From Azospirillum sp. (lineage in GTDB: Bacteria > Pseudomonadota > Alphaproteobacteria > Azospirillales > Azospirillaceae): a stretch of 64,000 bases of DNA. The notes under the pieces are model-generated. The model was given only the letters and a program-made list of their open reading frames with translations, made no database searches and was not told the DNA's origin. The translations under genes and the position numbers were made by a program. Shown in pieces: positions 8,187 to 17,018 of the stretch (positions are counted from its first letter, which is position 1; each line of letters begins with the position of its first letter). The stretch lies in assembly GCA_016124535.1 (NCBI GenBank), contig WGNK01000041.1:62001-126000 (forward strand), given 5' to 3'.

Positions 8187-9152
8187 TCACGCCAGGGCGA
8201 AGAGCCCCCCGGCGGCGGCCACCACCAGCCAAAGCCCGATGCAGGCCCGGACCAACAGGCGCAGAGCCCGGCGGATCTCGGCCGGGCCGGCGACCGCCCG
8301 GCCTCCGGCCCCCATCCAGGCATCGGCCACCTCGGTGCCACCGTACCGGCGAGGCCCGGCCAGAGCCAGACCGAGGGCGCCCGCCATCGCCGCTTCGGGC
8401 CAGCCGGCATTGGGCGAGCGGTGGCCGCCGGCGTCGCGCCACATGACGGCGAGGCCGCGCCAGGCGTTCCGCCCGGCCGCCAGCGCCAGCAACAGTCCGG
8501 CCAGCCGCGCCGGCAACAGGTTGAGCAGGTCGTCGAGCCGCGCCGCCGCCCAGCCGAACGCCAGATACCGTGGGCTGCGGTGGCCGATCATGCTGTCCGC
8601 GGTATTGACCGCCTTGTAGACCACCAGGCCCGGCAAGCCACCCAGCGCATACCAGAACGCCGGCGCGACCACGCCATCGGAAAAGTTTTCAGCGCAGGAT
8701 TCGATGGCAGCGCGGACCACGCCGGGCTCGTCCAGACTGTCCGGATCGCGGCCAACAATTTGCGCCACGGCGCGGCGCCCGGCGTTCAACCCACCGGCCT
8801 CCAGCGCCTCGGCAACCGCCGCGACATGGTGGTAAAGGCTGCGCTGGGCGATCAGGGTACTGGCCAGGATCGCTTCCAGCAGCCAGCCCAGCGGCTGTGC
8901 CGCGGTGGCCGACGCCAACAGCCAGCCACCGCCCCCGGCAACCGCGGCCAACACCGCGACGGCGGCGCCCCCGAGGGCCCGCCGCCGGAGCTCCCCATCC
9001 CGTTCGCAGTTCAACCGGCGGTCCAGCCAACCGATCAGCGCCCCGAACCATGTTACGGGGTGGCGCAGCCGTTGCCACAACCAGGGCGGATCGCCGAACA
9101 CGCCATCGATCGCCAGCGCGCCCAGCACCAGCCACGGGCCGAACGGCGTCAT
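8187..9152 (-). CDS. cobD: Adenosylcobinamide-phosphate synthase (CobD/CbiB)
   Basis: 321 residues, integral membrane protein with several hydrophobic helices. Family motifs include AIDGVFGDPP near the N-terminus, HPVTWFG, and GIVRAAIESCAENFSDGVVAP-like and KAVNTADSMIGH-like segments. It joins aminopropanol phosphate to cobyric acid. The ATG at 9152 overlaps the cobB stop (ATGA), so it is the last gene of a cobA-cobB-cobD unit. The Salmonella name is cbiB; cobD is the aerobic-pathway name. Confidence 0.94.
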   Translation of the reverse strand: MTPFGPWLVLGALAIDGVFGDPPWLWQRLRHPVTWFGALIGWLDRRLNCERDGELRRRALGGAAVAVLAAVAGGGGWLLASATAAQPLGWLLEAILASTLIAQRSLYHHVAAVAEALEAGGLNAGRRAVAQIVGRDPDSLDEPGVVRAAIESCAENFSDGVVAPAFWYALGGLPGLVVYKAVNTADSMIGHRSPRYLAFGWAAARLDDLLNLLPARLAGLLLALAAGRNAWRGLAVMWRDAGGHRSPNAGWPEAAMAGALGLALAGPRRYGGTEVADAWMGAGGRAVAGPAEIRRALRLLVRACIGLWLVVAAAGGLFALA

Positions 9153-10525
9153 GCCCGATCGATCAGGTGCAGGAACGAGCCGATCACCCGGCCGACGGTG
9201 GCGCCGCAAGGCCCCAAGGGCCGCCCGGAGCTATCCCAGACCTCGAACGGCGCGCCTTCGCCGGCCCCGTGCTCGATCACGCTGGCATAGTGGAATTCGT
9301 GCCCAGTCCAGACGCGACCGACCGGACCCAGCACACTGTCGCGCCGGCATCGGGCACGGCGGTAGCCGAGACGCAGGCGCCGCTCGGCAAACGAGGTCGC
9401 CACCGGCAGCAGACCGGCCATGGCGTGCCGAACCCCGCCACCGTCGACCAGGCCCCGCCCCAGCACCATGAAGCCGCCGCACTCGCCATAGACCACGGCT
9501 CCGCGATCGGACGCCGCGCGCAGGCCGTCGAGGAAAACCCGGTTTCCCGCCAGCCGCCCGGCATGAAGCTCCGGGTAACCGCCCGGCAGATAGACCGCAT
9601 CGGCCGCCGGGTCCGGCGACTGGTCGGCCAGGGGCGAGAACCGGATCAACTCGGCACCCTGGACGCGCCAAGCCGAGAGCAGATGGGGATAGGCGAAGGC
9701 GAACGCGACATCGTCGGCCAGCGCGATCCGTTGTCCAAGCGGCGGTGGCAACTCAGGCACTGTCACCAGTCCTTGCGGCCACGGGCCGCCGGCTCCCGGA
9801 CGCCCTTCCCCCGAACGCTCCGCCTTCGAACACACCGCCGTGGCAGAGGCAGACGCCAAAGCCCGTAGCGCCGGACACTCGACATGCTCAGCGATCCGGG
9901 CCGCGGCGGTGGTCAGGAACGCTTCCAGATCGCCATGCTCCGCCGCCTGGACCAGTCCGAGATGCCGATCGGGCAAGGCCAGCTCGGATAGTCGCGGCAG
10001 GGCCCCCAGCACCGGTATCCCCAAAGGCGCGATTGCCCGCCGTATCGACTCCAGGTGGGTGGGGCTGCCGACCCGGTTGAAGATCACGCCGGCGATCCGC
10101 AGGTCCGGGCGCCAGGTGGCAAAGCCGTGAACCAACGCGGCGGCCGATTGAGCCTGTGCCTTGACATCGACCACCAGCACCACCGGCCAGCCGGCAAATA
10201 CCGCGAGATCGGCGGTCGAGCCGGAGCCATCGGCGGCACCGTCAAACACCCCCATCACCCCTTCGACGATGGTCAGATCGACCCCGCACGACGTCTCGGC
10301 CAGCAGCCGGGCCAGGGTCTGCGGGCGCATCGCCCAAGGATCGAGGGTGAGGCAGGTACGGCCGGATGCTGCCGCGTGGAATTTGGGGTCGATATAGTCG
10401 GGACCGACCTTGGCCGAGCCGACCGCGATTCCGGCATTCCGGAAATGGCGCAGCAAGGCCAGAGTCACCGTGGTCTTGCCACTGCCCGACGCCGGCGCCG
10501 CAATCACCAGCCCCCGCCCGCTCAT
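9149..10525 (-). CDS. cobB: Cobyrinate a,c-diamide synthase
   Basis: 458 residues. ATP-binding domain with PASGSGKTT at the N-terminus and KVGPDYIDP, then a glutamine amidotransferase domain with Cys in YGECGGFMVLG. It amidates the a and c side chains of (hydrogeno)byrinic acid or cobyrinic acid. The ATG at 10525 overlaps the cobA stop (ATGA) and gives MSGRGLVIAAP, the expected N-terminus. Position between cobA and cobD in one leftward unit supports the call. Confidence 0.95.
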   Translation of the reverse strand: MSGRGLVIAAPASGSGKTTVTLALLRHFRNAGIAVGSAKVGPDYIDPKFHAAASGRTCLTLDPWAMRPQTLARLLAETSCGVDLTIVEGVMGVFDGAADGSGSTADLAVFAGWPVVLVVDVKAQAQSAAALVHGFATWRPDLRIAGVIFNRVGSPTHLESIRRAIAPLGIPVLGALPRLSELALPDRHLGLVQAAEHGDLEAFLTTAAARIAEHVECPALRALASASATAVCSKAERSGEGRPGAGGPWPQGLVTVPELPPPLGQRIALADDVAFAFAYPHLLSAWRVQGAELIRFSPLADQSPDPAADAVYLPGGYPELHAGRLAGNRVFLDGLRAASDRGAVVYGECGGFMVLGRGLVDGGGVRHAMAGLLPVATSFAERRLRLGYRRARCRRDSVLGPVGRVWTGHEFHYASVIEHGAGEGAPFEVWDSSGRPLGPCGATVGRVIGSFLHLIDRA

Positions 10526-11316
10526 GACCCGCTGCCGGCCTCCCGCCACCCGTCGAGCCGCCGCCGCAGGTTGACCACCGGCCCGATCGCGACGATCGCC
10601 GGCGGCTCCAGGCCGCTCGCCGTCACCGCTTCAGCACAGCGATCCAGCCTGGTTACCAGCACCTGTTGCCCCGGCAAGGTGGCACTGCTGATCACCGCGA
10701 CCGGATCGTCGGCAGCCCGTCCGCCCTCGATCAACTTCCGGGCAATGACCGACAAATGCTTGATCGCCATATAAATGACGATCACCGGCGAGCCGGTGGC
10801 CAAGGCAGCCCAGTCAATCCCGTCCGGGACCTCGCCCGAAGCGGCATGGCCGGTCATAAAGGTGACGGTATGGTTGGTATCGCGGAAGGTCAGTGGAATT
10901 CCGGCCGCCGCCAAGCCGCCGATGCCGGCGGTGACGCCGGGGATGATCCGGAACGGCACCGCTGCTTCGACCAGCGCCAGGCACTCCTCGCCGCCGCGCC
11001 CGAACACGAACGGGTCGCCGCCTTTGAGGCGCAAGACCCGCTTGCCGGCGCGGGCCAATTCGACCAGGCGGCGCGAAATATCGGGCTGGCGCGGTGACGG
11101 TTTGCCACCGCGCTTGCCGGCGAACTCCCGTGCGGCGTCGGCGCGCGCCAAGTCGAGCACCGCCGGGCTGGCCAGGGCATCATAAACCACCACATCCGCC
11201 TGGCGCAGCGCATGCCAGGCGTGCAACGTGACCAGTCCGGGATCGCCCGGTCCGGCCCCGGCCAACCAGACCCAGCCCGGTTCGAAGGCCGGAAATTCGA
11301 TGGGGATATCCTTCAT
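10522..11316 (-). CDS. cobA: Uroporphyrinogen-III C-methyltransferase (SUMT)
   Basis: 264 residues, single-domain SAM-dependent tetrapyrrole methylase. Motifs: VWLAGAGPGDPGLVTL at the N-terminus, VVYDALAS, LRLKGGDPFVFGRGGEE and IPGVTAGIGGLAAAGIPLTFRD. It makes precorrin-2 from uroporphyrinogen III, the branch point to cobalamin and sirohaem. There is no CysG-type dehydrogenase/ferrochelatase domain. First gene of the leftward cobA-cobB-cobD unit, divergent from cbiD; only 90 bases separate the two starts, too few for a cobalamin riboswitch. Confidence 0.95.
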   Translation of the reverse strand: MKDIPIEFPAFEPGWVWLAGAGPGDPGLVTLHAWHALRQADVVVYDALASPAVLDLARADAAREFAGKRGGKPSPRQPDISRRLVELARAGKRVLRLKGGDPFVFGRGGEECLALVEAAVPFRIIPGVTAGIGGLAAAGIPLTFRDTNHTVTFMTGHAASGEVPDGIDWAALATGSPVIVIYMAIKHLSVIARKLIEGGRAADDPVAVISSATLPGQQVLVTRLDRCAEAVTASGLEPPAIVAIGPVVNLRRRLDGWREAGSGS

Positions 11317-11406
11317 GGCCGAAGGTTATAGCGGGCTCGGCGCAGTTTGGAACAGAGTTCGTCGCCCCCTGGGCCTGAGCGTCACCATGCGGCTATAACG
11401 GCGTTG

Positions 11407-12528
11407 ATGGACGACCAACCGACCCTTCCCCTTCGCCGGGGCTGGACCACCGGCGCTTGCGCGACCGCAGCAACGCGGGCGGCTTACGGTGCGCTGGTGA
11501 CCGGCGCGTTCGAGGACCCGGTGGAAATCGCGCTGCCCCGCGGCGAGCGGCCGGCCTTCGCCCTGGCCTGGCAGGGGCGTGGCGGGGATTGGGCCTGTGC
11601 GGGCGTGATCAAGGACGCCGGCGACGATCCCGATGTCACCCATGGTGCGCTGGTCACCGCCACGCTAACCCGCGGGCGACCGGGCTCCGGCGTGGTCTTT
11701 CGCGCCGGTGCCGGGGTCGGCACGGTGACCCGGCCGGGATTGCCGATCGCGGTCGGCGAACCGGCGATCAACCCGGTACCGCGCCGGCTGATGACCGAAA
11801 CCGTTGCTGAGTTGGCGGCCCGCTTCGGCGAGGCCGGTGACGTCGTGATCGAAGTGGCGATTCCCGGCGGCGAGTCCCTGGCGCAAAAGACCTGGAACCC
11901 CCGACTCGGGATTCTCGGCGGGCTGTCGGTTCTCGGCACGACCGGGGTGGTGGTGCCGTTCTCCTGTTCGGCCTGGATCCACTCGATCCACCGGGGTATC
12001 GACGTGGCGCGCGCCGCCGGCCTGCCCCATGTCGCGGCATCAACCGGTTCGACCTCGGAAGTGGCGGTACAACGGCTCTATGGTTTGCCCGACCATGCCC
12101 TGCTTGATATGGGCGATTTCGCTGGCGGGCTGCTCAAATACCTGCGCCGACAGCCGTTGCCGCGCCTGACCATCGCCGGCGGCTTCGCCAAACTGGCCAA
12201 GCTGGGCCAAGGTTTTCTGGATTTGCATTCCGGCCGCAGCCAGGTCGATTTCGCCTGGCTGGCGCAACGGCTGGCGGAACTGGGCGCCGCGCCGGAACGG
12301 ATCGCAGCGGCGCGCGCCGCCAATACCGCCAAGCAGGTGCTGGATCTGGCCGCAGCATTGCCACTGGCCGACCGGGTCGCCGCCGCGGCACGAGCCACCG
12401 CACTGGGCGTCCTCGACGGCTGCGGCACTTCGGTGGAAATTCTGATTATTGACCGCCAGGGATCGATCGTCGGCGGTGCTGGGGACTTCGGCCCCCGCTC
12501 GGCCTGGTCTAGTGGTGGCCCGGCTTGA
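11407..12528 (+). CDS. cbiD: Cobalt-precorrin-5B C1-methyltransferase (CbiD)
   Basis: 373 residues. The N-terminal LRRGWTTGACATAATRAAY is diagnostic of CbiD, as are the PGGESLAQKTWNPRLGI-like segment and STGSTSE. CbiD performs ring contraction-associated C1 methylation in the anaerobic pathway and replaces CobF in many alphaproteobacteria. The ATG at 11407 was chosen because it places the conserved motif about ten residues from the start; an in-frame start at 11347 adds an unconserved segment. The stop overlaps the cobK TTG start. Confidence 0.94.
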   Translation: MDDQPTLPLRRGWTTGACATAATRAAYGALVTGAFEDPVEIALPRGERPAFALAWQGRGGDWACAGVIKDAGDDPDVTHGALVTATLTRGRPGSGVVFRAGAGVGTVTRPGLPIAVGEPAINPVPRRLMTETVAELAARFGEAGDVVIEVAIPGGESLAQKTWNPRLGILGGLSVLGTTGVVVPFSCSAWIHSIHRGIDVARAAGLPHVAASTGSTSEVAVQRLYGLPDHALLDMGDFAGGLLKYLRRQPLPRLTIAGGFAKLAKLGQGFLDLHSGRSQVDFAWLAQRLAELGAAPERIAAARAANTAKQVLDLAAALPLADRVAAAARATALGVLDGCGTSVEILIIDRQGSIVGGAGDFGPRSAWSSGGPA

Positions 12529-13262
12529 CCCGATTGCTGATCCTGGGTGGTACCACCGAGGCCGCATCCCTGGCTCGAACCGTGGCGACCCGGTCCGGCT
12601 GGCAGGTCATCACCTCCCTGGCCGGACGGACCCGCCATCCGGCGGCACTGCCGGGCGCTTTGCGGACCGGCGGCTTCGGTGGCGCCGAAGGCCTGGCCGA
12701 TTATCTCGCCGGCGAGCAGATCGATCGGGTGGTCGACGCCACCCATCCCTTTGCCGCGCGAATCGCCCGACACGCCGCCAAGGCCTGCGCGCGGCTCGGA
12801 CTGCCACGGATCAAGCTGCTCCGCCCGGCCTGGAGCGCCGGTCCCGGCGATCGCTGGATCGGGGTCGCAGATACGACCGCGGCGGCCGAAGCGCTGCCCG
12901 AACGGGACGCCAGGATATTTCTCACGGTGGGTCGGCAGGAACTGGCGCCGTTTGCCGCCCGGCCGGCGCTATGGTTCCTGGTCCGCCTGATCGAGCCGCC
13001 AGCCGCACCGCTCCCCTTGCCCGATCACGAGTTGATCTGCGCCCGCGGCCCCTTCGACGCCGCGTCCGAGCGCTCGCTGCTGGCTGGCCGCGCGATCGAC
13101 TGGCTGGTGTGCAAGAACAGCGGCGGCAAAGCGACCTCGGCCAAGCTGGTCGCCGCACGATCGCTCGGCTTGCCGGTGGTGATGATCGCCCGCCCGCCGG
13201 CCCCACCGGGAGGGGTGGTGCCAGATGTCGCGGCGGCTTTGGCCTGGCTTGGCCGCGAGTGA
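12525..13262 (+). CDS. cobK: Precorrin-6A reductase
   Basis: 245 residues. LLILGGTTEA at the N-terminus, VVDATHPFAARI, and KNSGGKATSAKL near the C-terminus identify the CobK/CbiJ family, which reduces precorrin-6A with NADPH. The only start that fits the family is TTG at 12525, overlapping the cbiD stop (TTGA), so translation is probably coupled to cbiD. It ends 12 bases before the convergent tenA stop. Confidence 0.93.
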   Translation: MTRLLILGGTTEAASLARTVATRSGWQVITSLAGRTRHPAALPGALRTGGFGGAEGLADYLAGEQIDRVVDATHPFAARIARHAAKACARLGLPRIKLLRPAWSAGPGDRWIGVADTTAAAEALPERDARIFLTVGRQELAPFAARPALWFLVRLIEPPAAPLPLPDHELICARGPFDAASERSLLAGRAIDWLVCKNSGGKATSAKLVAARSLGLPVVMIARPPAPPGGVVPDVAAALAWLGRE

Positions 13263-13274
13263 ACGGCGACCGTG

Positions 13275-13985
13275 CTATTCGACCGCGGCGAGGCCGAGCT
13301 GCCAGAAACCGGCTTCCAGGCGGGTCGCGGTTCGAAAGCTGTGCTGCAGAGCCGGCCAGCGGCCGACCGTGCGAAACGCCGGGCCGATGCGGTCGACGGT
13401 GACTCGGTCGATCAAGGCCGCGACGCTGCGGCAAACCTCCTGGTATTCGGCGCCGGCATACATGTCGATCCAGGCGCGGTAGGGATTGCCCTCGCGCCGG
13501 GTTGCCGGATCGGCGGCGAGCCGGGCCCCGATCGTGCCATAGCCGATCACGCAAGGGGCCAGGGCGACCAGGAGGTCGAGCAGGTCGCCGGACAGGCCTC
13601 GCTCCAGCACGAAGCGGGTATAGGCGAGGTTCTCCGGCGCCTCTTCGAGCACCGCCAACGCCGCCTCGGTGATGCCCCACTGCCGGCAATAGGCGAGATG
13701 CAGCGTCATCTCGTGGTTGATCAGAGCATCGACGGTTGCCGCCGCCTGGCGCATCACCGCCAGGTCGTCGGTCTTGACGATAACCAGCGCCCAGGCGCGG
13801 GCGAAATGGCTCAGGAACAGGTAGTCCTGGCTCAGATAGCGTCGAAAACAGCCTTCCGACAGCGTCCCGGCGGCCAGCCCGCGAACGAAGGCATGATCGG
13901 TGAAGGCCGCCCAGTCGTCGGCACAGCCGTCGGCAAGGGTGGCAACCACCCCACCATCAAAACCGCCGTCGGAATTCCGGGACAA
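13275..13985 (-). CDS. tenA: TenA family aminopyrimidine aminohydrolase (thiaminase II)
   Basis: 236 residues, all-helical TenA fold. Visible family features: the Asp of LSQDYLFL, the catalytic Cys in LAPCVIGYGTIG (so the TenA_C subtype) and the C-terminal Glu in LEAGFWQLG. It recovers the pyrimidine moiety of degraded thiamin. It stands alone; no other thiamin gene is near, and the adjacent cobK is convergent, so the link to cobalamin genes is probably only positional. Confidence 0.9.
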   Translation of the reverse strand: MSRNSDGGFDGGVVATLADGCADDWAAFTDHAFVRGLAAGTLSEGCFRRYLSQDYLFLSHFARAWALVIVKTDDLAVMRQAAATVDALINHEMTLHLAYCRQWGITEAALAVLEEAPENLAYTRFVLERGLSGDLLDLLVALAPCVIGYGTIGARLAADPATRREGNPYRAWIDMYAGAEYQEVCRSVAALIDRVTVDRIGPAFRTVGRWPALQHSFRTATRLEAGFWQLGLAAVE

Positions 13986-14000
13986 CCGAAGCCTCCGGTT

Positions 14001-15272
14001 CTAATTGATCAGGGGCTCGAACCCGAGCGGTGCCGGATCGATCACCCGCGGCCCCTGCGGGGCCACTTCGAGCACGGCCAGCGCCCGCTCGACCCGGCCG
14101 CCCGGCTGCAGGCGGAAAGCGCCGTCGACGCCGGCGAAACCGGTCGCACGGGTCAGGTTGGCGAAGTCATAGGGCCGCGCACCACCCTGCTGGGCCAGGA
14201 CCGCGGCGAGTGAGGTGGCGTCGTAGGCGAGCGTCGCCAGCCTGGGCGGCGCCTGCCCGTAGAGCGCCTGGTAGCGTGCTTCGAAATCGCCCCGTGCCGC
14301 CGGATCGGGTGCGGCAAACCAGGCACCGACCATCAACGGTTCGCGCCCGAGCGTCGCTTCGTCCCACAATCCGGTGCCGATCAGCCGGACTCGAGTCGGA
14401 TCGATCCGGCTGGCCGGCAATTGGCGAACCAGGCTGAGCAGGCGGTCGCCGCCCTCGGCCAGCAGCAGGGCGTCGAAGCCGGGATCGCCGGCAACCACGG
14501 CACCGAATGCCGCCGCCGCAGGCAGGCCGGCGGGAGCCAGTGCCGGAGTCGCCAGCCGCTGAACCGCAGCCGCCAAATCCGATCCATCGGCCTGGTAGCG
14601 TTCGATCCGCGCCACCTGGGCGCCCAGGCGCTGGGCGGTCGCACTCAGGGTGGCGACCACCGCATCGCCGTAGAGCGACCGCGGCGCCAGCGCGGCAAAA
14701 CGGCCGATGCCGCGGGCACGGGCGTAGCCGGTTACCCGCTCGACCTGCTCCTGGGGCCCGAAGCCAAGCACGAAGATATTGCCGCCAGCGACCGTCCAGT
14801 CGGTCGAAAAGGCCAGAACCGGCAGGTTAGCCCCTTGAGTCTGCGCCCGAATCGCCGCAGCATCGGCGCCGAAGACGGGTCCCAGGATCATCTGGGCGCC
14901 GTCGGCGACCACTTCGCGGGCGGCGGCCACGGTGCCGGCCGGGCTGCCCAGGGTGTCGCGCGGCAGCAGGACAAAGCGGTCGTCGGCACGGTCGAACAGG
15001 GCGAGTTCGGAGGCCGATAGCATGGCGGTGCCGAGGGCGGCACTCGGGCCGCTGAGCGGCACCAGCAGGCCGACCTTGAGCGGCGCCTCGCCCGCGCGGC
15101 CGCCAGACGGCGCCGTGCTGGCCAGGGACTGGGCGGGCGCCGCTTGCGCCGACACCGATGGTCTCTGTACCTTGCCGGCGCAGGCGGCAAGCAGGATCAG
15201 CGAGGCCAGCCAAACCACACCGGCGGCTCGTGGCCGGCCGGCGCCTCCCTGAAAGATCGCCAATGATGCCAC
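14001..15272 (-). CDS. LpoA-like lipoprotein, penicillin-binding-protein activator
   Basis: 423 residues from the GTG at 15272. A lipoprotein signal is clear: Arg-containing n-region, hydrophobic VVWLASLILLAAC and lipobox LAAC with Cys at about residue 31. The rest has the type I periplasmic-binding fold (KVGLLVPLSGPSAALG, GARPYDF). Proteins of this kind beside rsmI and yraN correspond to E. coli LpoA (YraM), which activates the peptidoglycan synthase PBP1A at the outer membrane; it lacks LpoA's helical N-terminal domain, so an amino-acid-binding role cannot be excluded. Its start overlaps that of the divergent rsmI gene. The start could also be TTG at 15263. Confidence 0.78.
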   Translation of the reverse strand: MASLAIFQGGAGRPRAAGVVWLASLILLAACAGKVQRPSVSAQAAPAQSLASTAPSGGRAGEAPLKVGLLVPLSGPSAALGTAMLSASELALFDRADDRFVLLPRDTLGSPAGTVAAAREVVADGAQMILGPVFGADAAAIRAQTQGANLPVLAFSTDWTVAGGNIFVLGFGPQEQVERVTGYARARGIGRFAALAPRSLYGDAVVATLSATAQRLGAQVARIERYQADGSDLAAAVQRLATPALAPAGLPAAAAFGAVVAGDPGFDALLLAEGGDRLLSLVRQLPASRIDPTRVRLIGTGLWDEATLGREPLMVGAWFAAPDPAARGDFEARYQALYGQAPPRLATLAYDATSLAAVLAQQGGARPYDFANLTRATGFAGVDGAFRLQPGGRVERALAVLEVAPQGPRVIDPAPLGFEPLIN

Positions 15273-16198
15273 CGATGGACTCCCTGACCGAACGGGAAGA
15301 CGACGAGCCTGAAAGTAGCGGTGCCGGGCCTCCGTGTAAACCAAGCCCTGGGCTTCATCTGGTCGCGACACCGATCGGCAATCTCGGCGACGTGACGTTG
15401 CGTGCACTCGACCTGTTGCGCGGGGTCGAGGCGATCGCCTGTGAGGACACCCGAGTCACCGCCCGCCTGCTGGCGCGCTATGGCATCGAGACGCCGACCC
15501 TGGCCTATCACGAACACAATGCGACACGGATGCGGCCGCGGCTGCTCGCCCGGTTGAGTGCCGGCGCCGCCCTGGCGCTGGTCTCCGATGCCGGGACGCC
15601 GTTGATTTCCGATCCCGGCTACAAGCTGGTCCGCGCCTGTCTTGGCGAGAACATTGCGGTCTCTGCCTTGCCCGGCGCCAACGCGGCGCTGACCGCGCTG
15701 GTGCTGTCGGGGCTGCCGACCGATCGGTTTCTCTTCCTGGGCTACCTGCCGCCGAAGAGCGCGGCACGGCGGCAGGCGATCACCGAGGTTGCGGCGGTGC
15801 GGGCGTCCCTGGTGCTTTACGAATCGCCGCAACGCCTGGCCGCCTCGCTCGCCGATCTTGCCGCCGTGCTCGGTCCCCGAGCGGCGGCGGTTGCGCGCGA
15901 GTTGACCAAGAAATTTGAAGAGATCCGCCGCGACTCCCTCGCTGCCCTCGCCGACCATTACGCCGCCGCCGGGCCGCCCAAGGGCGAAATCGTGGTGGTG
16001 GTGGCGCCGCCCGCCGCCGAGGCGCTGATCGCCGACCTGTCAGAAGTCGAACAGGCGCTGCAGCAGGCGCTTGCCGAAATGAGCCTGCGCGACGCCGCGA
16101 CGGCGGTTGCCGAGGCCACCGGCTGGCCGCGCAGGAAAATCTACGACTTGGCCCTGACCCTCACCCGCGGAAACGATCATGGCGACCAGACTTCCTGA
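15263..16198 (+). CDS. rsmI: 16S rRNA (cytidine-1402-2'-O)-methyltransferase
   Basis: 311 residues if ATG 15263 is used; ATG 15266 and 15275 are equally possible. SAM-dependent tetrapyrrole-methylase fold: LVATPIGNLGDVTLRAL, CEDTR, VSDAGTPLISDPG, LPGANAALTALVLSGLPTDRFLFLG-type segments (shown here in parts) are diagnostic of RsmI. It 2'-O-methylates C1402 of 16S rRNA. It is followed by yraN with a 20-base overlap, the conserved order seen in many proteobacteria. Its 5' end overlaps the divergent lpoA-like gene. Confidence 0.95.
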   Translation: MMPPMDSLTEREDDEPESSGAGPPCKPSPGLHLVATPIGNLGDVTLRALDLLRGVEAIACEDTRVTARLLARYGIETPTLAYHEHNATRMRPRLLARLSAGAALALVSDAGTPLISDPGYKLVRACLGENIAVSALPGANAALTALVLSGLPTDRFLFLGYLPPKSAARRQAITEVAAVRASLVLYESPQRLAASLADLAAVLGPRAAAVARELTKKFEEIRRDSLAALADHYAAAGPPKGEIVVVVAPPAAEALIADLSEVEQALQQALAEMSLRDAATAVAEATGWPRRKIYDLALTLTRGNDHGDQTS

Positions 16199-16550
16199 CC
16201 GGGCGCCCGAGCGCTACCGCCTCGGGCTGTGGGCGGAGGCGCTGTGCCGGTTGGCCCTGCGCCTCAAGGGTTATCGCATTGTGGCCAGCCGGTTCCGCAC
16301 TCCGCTGGGCGAAATCGACATCATCGCCCACCGCCACGGCATCTTGGCCATGGTCGAGGTCAAGGCGCGCGGTGACGCGGCGACCGCCGGTGGTGCGATC
16401 TCGCCGTACCAGCGCCAGCGTCTGACCCGCGCCGCCGCCGCGTTCCTGGCACGCCACCCGCGCTGGGCCAACGCCGCCGTCCGCTTCGACGCCATGCTGG
16501 TCACTCCCGGCGCCTGGCCGCAGCATATCGAAGACGCCTGGCGGGGATGA
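16179..16550 (+). CDS. UPF0102 / YraN family nuclease-like protein
   Basis: 123 residues. The family core GEIDIIAH followed by MVEVKAR forms an Asp...Glu-x-Lys arrangement like restriction-endonuclease-fold nucleases. Cytoplasmic; function in proteobacteria not established, a Holliday-junction-resolvase-like or DNA-processing role is often suggested. It overlaps the rsmI 3' end by 20 bases, so the two are probably translated from one message. Confidence 0.9.
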   Translation: MATRLPDRAPERYRLGLWAEALCRLALRLKGYRIVASRFRTPLGEIDIIAHRHGILAMVEVKARGDAATAGGAISPYQRQRLTRAAAAFLARHPRWANAAVRFDAMLVTPGAWPQHIEDAWRG

Positions 16551-16585
16551 ACATCCGGCCCCTCGCTGTCCATGGGATCCGGCGG

Positions 16586-17002
16586 TCAGGGTGTATAGGT
16601 GCCGAAAGTCCATAGATGGCCTTCGGGATCGCGGCAGGTGTAGCTGCGGCCGCCATAGTCCTCGTCCTTGATCTCCATCACGATTTCGGCACCGGCCGCC
16701 TTGGCGCGGGCGTAATGGGCGTCGGCATCGGCAACCACGGCGTAAATCGCCGCGGTCACCGCGCCGATTTGAGCGGGCGCCCGGAAAAAGCTGCCGTAAT
16801 CGGAGTCCCGCGCCGGGCCGACCATGACCATGCCGCTGCCCAGGCTCAGCTCGGCGTGGACGACACCCCCGTCCCGGCCGTGCACCAACAGATGGGTTCC
16901 GCAGCCGAACGCCTGAACCAGCCAGGCCACCGCCGCTCCGGCATCGCGGTAGAGCAGAACCGGTACCACCGCCCCCGCGTATCTATTTGCTGGTTCGACC
17001 AT
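16586..17002 (-). CDS. VOC family (glyoxalase/bleomycin-resistance fold) protein
   Basis: 138 residues. Single vicinal-oxygen-chelate module: VPVLLYRDAGAAVAWLVQAFG at the start and a C-terminal GGRSYTCRDPEGHLWTFGTY, the typical end of these proteins. Related to the PhnB/glyoxalase group often found as singletons; substrate unknown. Lies 16 bases after the ketopantoate-reductase-like gene, same strand. Confidence 0.85.
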   Translation of the reverse strand: MVEPANRYAGAVVPVLLYRDAGAAVAWLVQAFGCGTHLLVHGRDGGVVHAELSLGSGMVMVGPARDSDYGSFFRAPAQIGAVTAAIYAVVADADAHYARAKAAGAEIVMEIKDEDYGGRSYTCRDPEGHLWTFGTYTP

Positions 17003-17018
17003 GCCCCGTCTCCTCGGT

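Noticed and set aside
11317-11406. Cobalamin riboswitch between cobA and cbiD
   Set aside because: Only 90 bases separate the two starts, about half the length of a B12 riboswitch, and no B12-box-like segment was seen.
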